Part shown: positions 56,700 to 64,000 of the stretch, in pieces | Position numbering within the stretch: position 1 is the first letter of the stretch | How the letters are laid out: each line of letters opens with the position of its first letter | Source: Drosophila pseudoobscura | Lineage: Eukaryota > Arthropoda > Insecta > Diptera > Drosophilidae | Reading direction: 5' to 3' | Assembly: GCF_009870125.1 (NCBI RefSeq) | Contig: NC_046679.1 | Span: 28,024,001-28,088,000 of the forward strand | Length of the DNA stretch: 64,000 nucleotides | Notes under the pieces: model-generated | Database searches by the model: none | Seen by the model: only the letters and a program-made list of their open reading frames with translations | Told to the model about the DNA's origin: nothing | Program-made: the position numbers and the translations under genes

Positions 56700-57922
56700 C
56701 ACGCACACCATATGTCGTATAATTCTTGTTCAGGATCAAGGGTGCCGTGCCGTTACCTTAGTCATACAAATTTTCCTCTAAATAAAGGAGCTATAGTAAA
56801 AACCATATTATATATACATATGTACATATAAGTCCCGGCAACCATTTCGCTTTTTTCCGTCGCGTGTGAAAATCATTTATAAGTTTATCACCTGTGGGTC
56901 AAGTTCGATACCGTTCTACTTATCTTATTTAGATGTTAAATCCTACGTGAAGCATGTTTAAATGTTTTGTCAGCTCTTGGGCTGTGCCCGGGCGCAGATA
57001 TGTAACAAAAGTATTGGTGAACAGGTGGGTACAATTTAGTAAATTCCAGAAAACGTGATATAAAAAGAAAATTACATATCTAGACGAACAGCTGTGCGCT
57101 TGTGCAGAGTTGCCACCGGGTGTGTATCCAGACTAGAGTGCAACTCTGGTGAGTGAGCAGTGTGTTGAATAAGATATTCAAATTAAGCTCTGCTTGTATT
57201 TTGTGTAAATACATTATACTCCCTGATATTCCTATGCCCTCTTCCTTTAACAAGTACAAAGCTGCGCTACGCCCCCAAAAAGCTCTGCGCCCGCAACTGA
57301 AACCTGTTATCAGCCGAATGGGTCGGGCGGAGAGCGAGATTACTTGTTTTTACGGCTCAGCTCGCTCATTTTGTGTTGTGCAGTTGCTGCGACTCGTACT
57401 TCCCCGATCTCCGCACGTTCGCGTTTCAAATCCCGTATATATTTACCTAGAATATACATACATATATATATATATAGATATATGCATAGTATGTGCGAGT
57501 CTGCGCGCTTGCGAGCGAATTTCAATACGTTGATAGTGTGATTTCTTTATGTAAACAATTTATTCGCATTAAAACCTCAACTGACAAAAACAAAACCACA
57601 CGGTGCTGGATGTGCTGCTGAAAAACCCATGAGTCACCTGACGTGGCGGCCTATACTGTGGTGTTGCGCCCCCCTATCTCTCTGTCTCTCTCTCTCTCTT
57701 TGGAAGATAATTTCCCCGTCCGAGCGCCCAATCAACGTCGGGGAAGTACCTAAACCGAAAGGAGGAGCATTCGACATCGCTTCGAAAAGCCAACCGTCAC
57801 GGATTCATTTTCGTTTTGATACTCGAGCGCTACGGTCGATCTCGATCTTTTTACGCAAGACGCAATTTCTAAAACAAATAGATACATACAGCCAGTGTAT
57901 ATGTGATTAAGGTGTAACTAAA

Positions 57923-60900
57923 ATGAGCAATATCTTCGATTTGGACAAGGGAAAGAATGTTCAGTACATGAACGAAGCCTCCTGCACGAGTGGATATAGC
58001 AGTGGAAACTCGCCATCATCCGTAATGTCGCCATCACATTCCCCCGAAACGGTGGCGCTGCAAAATGATTTCGCAAATCTAAATCTACCACAGGCGAACT
58101 CACCTCAACCGCCAGTGCAGAGTTTACCATACCAGATGTTGAATGGCAACCTTGTTGTTGACGCCCGCAATTTGACGACTGCCACGAGTTTTGGAAACAT
58201 GTATGTGGACCATCCATACTACGCCCAGGCCCCCCCCGACACAACACAAAACTTTGGCTATAATCGAACCAATGGCGGCGTCGGCGGCCTGGTGGCCAAA
58301 ACGGAGTTCGGGCACATGCCCGCTGCCCTGCGCATCGTGGAGCAACCGGTGGAAAAGTTTCGCTTTCGATACAAGAGCGAAATGCACGGAACACATGGCT
58401 CGCTCAACGGGGCCAACTCGAAGCGCACACCGAAAACGTTTCCAGAGGTGACGCTCTGCAACTACGACGGGCCGGCGGTGATACGGTGCAGTCTCTTCCA
58501 GACGAACCTCGAAAGTCCGCACTCACACCAGTTGGTGGTGCGTAAGGAGGACCGGGATGTGTGCGATCCGCACGACCTGCACGTGTCCAAGGACCGCGGC
58601 TATGTGGCTCAGTTCATCAACATGGGCATCATACACACGGCCAAGAAGTATATTTTCGAAGAGCTCTTCAAAAAGAAGCGGGATCGCCTGGTGTTCGAAA
58701 TGAAGCGTCGCGAGCTGTCCACCAAGGAGGTACAGAAGCTGGAAAAGGAGACAGAAGACGAGGCCAAGGTTATGAATCTGAATCAGGTATGGTACAGCCC
58801 CAAAAGGAACTCGCTTTCGTTCGATACTCACTTTGTGGTACTTTGGTGCGTTTCCAGGTGCGCCTCTGCTTTGAGGCCTACAAAATCGAGGACAATGGCA
58901 GTTGGGTGCCTATTGCCCACCCCGTTTTCAGTAATGCGATCAACAACCGCAAATCTGCCCAAACGGGAGAGCTGCGCATCGTGCGGTTGAGCAAGCCGAC
59001 CGGCTCTGTGATGGGCAACGATGAGCTCATCCTCCTCGTGGAGAAGGTCAGCAAGAAGAACATCAAGGTGCGCTTCTTCGAGGAGGACGAAGACGGGGAG
59101 CCTGTGTGGGAGGCGTATGCCAAGTTCCGTGAATCGGATGTTCATCATCAGTATGCCATCGTTTGCCAGACGCCCGCCTACAAGGACAAGGACGTCGACA
59201 GGGAAGTGAATGTCTCCATTGAGCTGATACGACCCTCGGACGATGAGCGCTCCTACCCATCACTGCCGTTCCGCTACAAGCCACGTGATGCTATCGTCTC
59301 GCGAAAACGCCGGCGCACCTGTTCGATTGCGACCAACAGCAACTCCGGCGGCAGTGCACAGAACTCTGGGGACCTGCCCAGGACACTGGCTCTGGACCAG
59401 CCCCTGGGAGTGCCTCAGGGACACGAAGTGCCCATGGGGGGAACGCACTTCACGTACCAAGATCAGACCATCAGCCAAGAGTTTGGACGGGAATCGGTCC
59501 TGAATGAATTGATCACCTCGGAAGACTTCCGCCAGCTGATCGAAACGCAGTCCGTAGAACTCATGCCGATTTGCATGGGCGCCCTCGAGTCAGATGGCCA
59601 TGGCCGGGCAGCGGAGCGACCGGCTGTCCCAACGGCAGCACCCAACCGGAATTGGACGCCACACTTTTTGAGTGCAATCTTCAAGATCTACGAGGAGCAT
59701 CTGCGGTCACCAAATGACAGCTCGCGGAAGCAGGTGGAGGAAATGTTCACCGAACACGCCCTGCGGAACGACAACAACGACACGCTGCTGCACGAGGTGA
59801 TCATCAGCCAGCGGACAGACGGACAGCTAAAGCAGGCCATCCGAACCATTGAGGTGATGAAGTACTTCAAGCTGCATGATCTGGCGAACAATGCCCTCAA
59901 TGCGGATGGGGATAGTGCTCTGCATGTGGCCTGCCAGCAGGATCGCGAATACTATATACGGCCACTGCTGAGCCTTGGATGTAGTCCCAATCAGCAGAAT
60001 CATGCAGGGAATACGCCCCTACATTTGGCCGTCAAGGAGGAGCGTAAGTCCTGCATTGAAAGCTTCCTGAAGGGTGGCAAGCCCAGCGTAAGGCTCGACC
60101 TGACGCTCAAAAATGACGATGGATTGACGCCGCTGCATATGGCCATCCGGCAGAATAATTACGATGTGGCCAAGAAGCTGATCAATCACGATCGCACCTC
60201 CATTAGTGTGTCGAACACAAAAGACGGCAACAATGCCCTCCACATGGCGGTGCTTGAGCAGAGCCATGCACTGATTGTGCTCATTGTGGATTCGCAGGAC
60301 ACGACCCTTTCGGACATACTAATGTCGCGCAATGCGGCCGGTTTTACGCCGATGGATCTGGCGCGTTCCAAGGGCGACGGAAAGGTGCTTCAGCTGCTGG
60401 ACAAGGTGTATTCGGAGAAGAATGATTCGGCCATGACCTGGGTACCCAACAATATCAAAGAGGAGCAAGACACCTCCTCCGATGAGAGCAGCGAGGCAGC
60501 CCTAGAGATCAAAAGCGAGATGCTGGACCCCAAAACGGAATTGGAAGAGCACAGCCGCGAAATGGAATGGGGGGGCAATGAAATTGTCATCGAGACGGAG
60601 GTGGAAACAAGCATCGATCCCAGATACAATCTTCAGCTGCTGTTGAGCAACAAGAAGCGATTCGATAAGCTGAAGACACTGTTAAACAACCCGATGGGCA
60701 GCGGACCCGACGGCCATCAACCCAAGTGGAAGCATTTGGCACGTATTTCGCATATGGAGCGATTCAGTTTCTTTTGGCAGGACGCAGCGGCAATGCTCGA
60801 CTATATTCTCAATAATGCCAAGTGTGTGGAGTATAGCACCTTTGTCTTGGCCCTGGAGATGGTCGATTCGGAGGCATCGGCCCTGCTTACTTCCGATTAG
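57923..60900 (+). CDS. Rel: Relish, NF-kB/IkB compound transcription factor of the IMD pathway
   Basis: Exons 57923-58786 and 58858-60900 (phase 0) give 968 aa, close to melanogaster Relish. The N-terminus MSNIFDLDKGKNVQYMNEAS..TSGYSSGNSP is the diagnostic Relish leader. The Rel homology domain starts near residue 145 (FRFRYKSEMHGTHGSL, DNA-contact loop). IPT follows, then a nuclear localisation signal RKRRR near 437. Ankyrin repeats span about 594-783 (NDTLLHEV, DGDSALHVACQ, NTPLHLAVK, GLTPLHMAIR, NNALHMAVL, GFTPMDLAR), followed by an acidic Ser/Glu-rich tail. In the IMD pathway the IKK complex phosphorylates Relish and the caspase Dredd cuts between the halves. A fitting LESD|G site lies at residue 534. 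The Rel half enters the nucleus and activates antimicrobial peptide genes. kB-like motifs upstream suggest feedback. Confidence 0.98.
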
Positions 60901-61007
60901 AATTTACTGCGCTACAGAGAAAGAATCAATCAGAGACATCAATATATTACTAGTTAAGTTTTTATGCCTAATCGTAATGATACATATACGCCCGTGACTA
61001 TAAGAAA

Positions 61008-61013
61008 AATAAA
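61008..61013 (+). terminator. Relish poly(A) signal
   Basis: AATAAA about 110 bp beyond the Relish stop; a second lies at 61035-61040. The 3' UTR is therefore short. Confidence 0.6.
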
Positions 61014-61260
61014 TACACTATATTTGTATCAGAAAATAAAAATTCGAAAATACGAGGAAAACACAAACAATGCATACCGTGGATGTCACGTATTTTTTGA
61101 GAGGCTTAACTCCGATTGTAGATTGATGATGATATCATTTTCACATAGTTTAATTATAAATATAAGATTATCATAGCCCGAGAAAGGGGAGTTCCCTTGA
61201 AATAAGTTGCATCCAATAAGTTTGTTCCAGCCTAATAAACAAGGGTGAATCACCGGTGGG

Positions 61261-61270
61261 GGGAATTACC
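61261..61270 (+). promoter_or_regulatory. NF-kB-like motif GGGAATTACC (first of a pair)
   Basis: Located 129 bp upstream of the Nmdmc ATG, just after the Relish 3' end. One base departs from the GGGRATTYCC ideal. Confidence 0.35.
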
Positions 61271-61289
61271 TACAGTAATGCAATGCTCT

Positions 61290-61299
61290 GGGTATTCCC
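61290..61299 (+). promoter_or_regulatory. NF-kB motif GGGTATTCCC (second of a pair)
   Basis: A clean decameric GGG-N4-CCC kB site 20 bp after the first, 100 bp upstream of the Nmdmc start codon. The pair could serve Relish-dependent control of Nmdmc or a downstream enhancer of Relish. Confidence 0.45.
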
Positions 61300-61398
61300 C
61301 TTCTGCAGCAGAGAGCCAGCAGCACCTTATCTCTAGCGACATTCCTACGGCATGAACCCCCTAACCGTCTCGCTGTTCTTTCCGCTTCTTGCAGCAAC

Positions 61399-62390
61399 AT
61401 GGCTCAAATCATTGACGGCAAGGTGATCTCCCAAGAAATTCGCCTGAAGCTGAACGAGGAAGTGGCACAATTTGTGAACGCTGGAAACCCCCAGCCCCAT
61501 TTGACGGCTGTGATAGTGGGCGAGGACCCAGCTAGCGAGATCTATGTTAGGAATAAGATGACGGCCTGCAAGGAAGTGGGCATATCCAGCGAAACGAAGC
61601 GGTTGCCCGCTACTACCACGGAGGAAGAACTGCTGCAGTTGATCGGAGAACTGAACAGGGATGATAGTGTGTCGGGAGTGCTTGTCCAGCTGCCGGTGCC
61701 CGAGCAAATTAACGAGCGCACCATCTGCAATGCTGTGGCGCCCGAGAAGGATGTGGATGGCTTCAATGAGATCAATATGGGCCGCCTGGCCCTGGACATG
61801 GAGGGCTTTGTGCCGGCCACACCGCTGGCCGTAAAGACGCTCCTCGAGCACTGCAACATCGAGACGTTCGGCCGTAACGCCGTTGTGGTGGGGCGCTCCA
61901 AGAATGTCAGCCTGCCTCTGGCCATTCTCATGCATTCGGATGGCAAGAATGCCACCAAGGCGCTGGATGCCACGGTGACCATCTGTCACAGGTATACGCC
62001 GCCCAAGGAGCTGGCCATTCACTGTCGCCAGGCGGACATCATTGTGGTGGCTGTTGGCAAGCCGGGCCTCATCACCAAGGACATGGTGAAGCCGGGCGCC
62101 TGTGTCATCGATGTGGGCATCAATCGCATCAAGGACGAGAAGACCGGCAACGACAAGCTGGTGGGCGATGTGGACTTTGAGGGTGAGTACGGCCAGACCA
62201 TCCTCCATGTTTCCATCTATCCAATGTCTTCCCTTTCATTTCCTGCGCAGAGGTTCGCCAAGTGGCTGGACACATTTCCCCAGTGCCTGGTGGCGTTGGA
62301 CCCATGACCGTCACCATGCTGATGTACAACACCCTCAAGGCGGCCAAGAAGGCGGCCCAGAATGCATCCCGGAAGAGCGCCCTGGTGTGA
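61399..62390 (+). CDS. Nmdmc: NAD-dependent methylenetetrahydrofolate dehydrogenase/cyclohydrolase
   Basis: Exons 61399-62182 and 62251-62390 (phase 1) give 307 aa, the MTHFD2/FolD length without a targeting peptide. The bifunctional enzyme oxidises 5,10-methylene-THF to methenyl-THF and hydrolyses it to 10-formyl-THF for mitochondrial one-carbon metabolism. FolD motifs seen are [17 protein letters not shown] (catalytic Y and K near residues 50-56), [23 protein letters not shown] (PxKDVDGF), the Rossmann segment [17 protein letters not shown], and [18 protein letters not shown] at the C-terminus. The start [14 protein letters not shown] is the conserved family start. The acceptor CTTGCAG just before the ATG implies an upstream 5' exon, which could add a mitochondrial leader in one isoform. 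Two kB-like motifs lie just upstream. Confidence 0.97.
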
Positions 62391-63076
62391 TGCTCTTTCC
62401 CAAAAGGACCGGGAATATCCTTTCAATAGAATTTAGTTTCTGAAATAGTATTTTCTTATTTAAACCGCTAACATTTAATAGTAATAATAATACTAACTGA
62501 AACAGCTCTCTCTGTCAATGGTGCCACAATTATTTCTATAATGCAAAATATAATCAGAGGTTATACAAATATTTCAACCATTCGAAAATGATCACTTCTC
62601 TTTATCCTTTTAAGCCTTGATTCAATAGACTTCCATCGGCATTGACTGGCAATATTGTTAATTTTCTTATAACTTTTTATTATAACTAATTTATGTATAC
62701 AATTTACTTGAATTCTACTGCTTTTTGCTTACATCTTACAAGTCGAACAACAAAACGTGTGACTTAACTGCTAAGGGTCCGCGCGGGTATGGGTATGGTC
62801 TATCAACGTTTAGTAATTCCACTCCTCATTTGTAAAGGAAGCGGAACAAAAGGGAGCTATAGTGCATTCCATATTCTGGCGATTCTGGCGATATATGTAT
62901 GTATGTATGTAAAATGTGCAATTTTTTATTACAAAAATAGTGACAGAAGAATATTTGAGGGCGATGTTCAAGAATATCGAGAGTGTACAGGGGCGGGGGC
63001 AGGGGCTCAACGGTCTAAATCTACGTACTCGTGTCATTGCAGTAAAGATTACTAAACAGAATAGTTAGGTTGGGGG
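62391..63076. other. Converging 3' regions of Nmdmc and hyrax
   Basis: AT-rich, with a short TATG microsatellite near 62895-62910. Presumably both 3' UTRs. No gene seen. Confidence 0.5.
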
Positions 63077-64000
63077 TTAGAACCTCAGATCGGGCTTATA
63101 CTTGGCCATATATCTGCAAAAGAAATGCAATGATTATACATTTACTTGTATAAATCAAGAGAGAAGGGGACCCTTACTTGTCAAGTGTTTCCCAGAATTT
63201 GCTTAGAACCGCACGATCCAGATGCCTTTTGTTTTGGGAGAGACGCAGCAGCGTTACCGACCAACGCTCTACATTGGCATCCAGTTTCAGCTCGCTAAAG
63301 CACAAGTGAAAGGCGCAAACTGCAGTGGAAAAAGGAGGTTTAGTTCTCGCAAATATAAATATGAATATTATGGGCTCACTCTTTGAGAATATCTCCACGG
63401 GATTGCCATCCCAGGGCCAGCCTTTGAACTGCCATTGCGGACCCATCACAAAAACAGCCACCACACGCTGCCAGTCCTGTTGCGATAGCTTGATGGGATT
63501 ATCAATCACGCGATACGACACGGTCTGATTGTTTCGTTTTCGCTAAGGCCCAAAAGTACAAAGATTAATACAAAATATTCATGTAAGAGCAAGCGAAATC
63601 GTCGCACCTGCAGCAAAACCTCGCTATCACGCGGGCAGCCCTTCAATTTCTTCTCCGCGTTGGATATGTAGCGCAACTCCTGCAGTATATCCTTCACATT
63701 GAGCATGGTAACAAGGCTTGTGTTGGCCGCAGGTATAATGATGATGGGTGTGCGCGATGGTCGCTTCTGTGGCCCATTGGCGGGCAGCTGCCTCGCCTGC
63801 GCTGTGGGCAGCAGTTCCTTTGGCCGATTGACGGTTGCCCCCGCCGGTGCTGCCGGTCCTGCGCCGGGCAAGCCCGGTCCGCCCTGGGCCTTGCGCTGCG
63901 CCAGAGAGCCCTCCGTCACGGACTTGAGCGACATGCCATGATAGGTACCCAGTGTGTCGATTTTGAAGCCCTCGGTCTCCTCCTTTTGCCTGTTGAAACG
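63077..64000 (-). CDS. hyx: Hyrax/parafibromin (Cdc73), C-terminal part, continues beyond window
   Basis: Exons in transcript order are 63608->64000 (5' part cut by the window edge), 63380-63542, 63178-63319 and 63077-63113. Phases match at every junction. Cdc73 of the Paf1 complex binds RNA polymerase II during elongation, and fly hyrax also links beta-catenin (Armadillo) to Wnt targets. The visible sequence holds the conserved linker ([20 protein letters not shown]), [21 protein letters not shown], and the GTPase-like C-terminal domain with [34 protein letters not shown] and [19 protein letters not shown], ending [11 protein letters not shown] as in other Cdc73 proteins. The linker between the two conserved parts is short ([15 protein letters not shown]). 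Confidence 0.95.

Overview
The window is nuclear DNA of a Drosophila fly, most likely not D. melanogaster itself. The evidence is short GT-AG introns of about 50-80 bp, nested genes, and a block of genes recognisable as the fly 85C neighbourhood on Muller element E: Relish (Rel), Nmdmc, hyrax (hyx) and CCT7. Relish here differs from the melanogaster protein at many N-terminal positions, so a more distant species (perhaps obscura group) is my inference only.

Layout. 1-4.4 kb: the 3' end of an unrecognised gene (+), a CLIP-type serine protease homologue that has lost its catalytic serine (-), and a small gene derived from a Copia-type Gag (+). 4.4-12.8 kb: a head-to-tail cluster on the minus strand. 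It holds a 1,744-residue cysteine/proline-rich repeat protein with a C-terminal fibronectin-III-like domain, followed by three cysteine-containing genes of 509, 191 and 69 residues that look like paralogues of each other. 13-29 kb: a ten-exon JAKMIP-like long coiled-coil gene (-). Its 2.7 kb second intron contains a divergent ionotropic receptor gene (+). 32-37.4 kb: chaperonin subunit CCT7 (+), whose 2.3 kb last intron contains, on the opposite strand, a domesticated piggyBac-type transposase that has apparently lost its catalytic aspartates. 37.8-38.6 kb: a MADF-BESS protein (+). 40.2-40.9 kb: a small secreted protein (-). 41-48.8 kb: non-coding and simple-sequence rich, downstream of a PNRC-motif gene (-, 48.8-49.7 kb). 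53.5-54.2 kb: a small gene weakly resembling HCF-1 regulator 1 (-). 55.5-60.9 kb: the Relish promoter region and gene (+). 61.4-62.4 kb: Nmdmc (+). 63.1-64 kb: the 3' part of hyrax (-).

A previously unannotated dispersed repeat with internal ~200 bp units occurs three times (about 32.0-33.0, 51.7-52.3 and 54.5-55.3 kb). One copy abuts the CCT7 promoter. NF-kB-like motifs lie in the Relish 5' region and again between Relish and Nmdmc, suggesting Relish autoregulation and possible control of Nmdmc; this is an inference from sequence only.

Most exon boundaries were set by joining open frames at GT-AG sites with matching phase. All multi-exon CDS models for complete genes sum to a multiple of three. 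I saw no convincing tRNA, rRNA or CRISPR. I found no clearly new multi-gene system; the most novel items are the cysteine-rich tandem cluster, the dead piggyBac transposase inside CCT7 and the dispersed repeat family.
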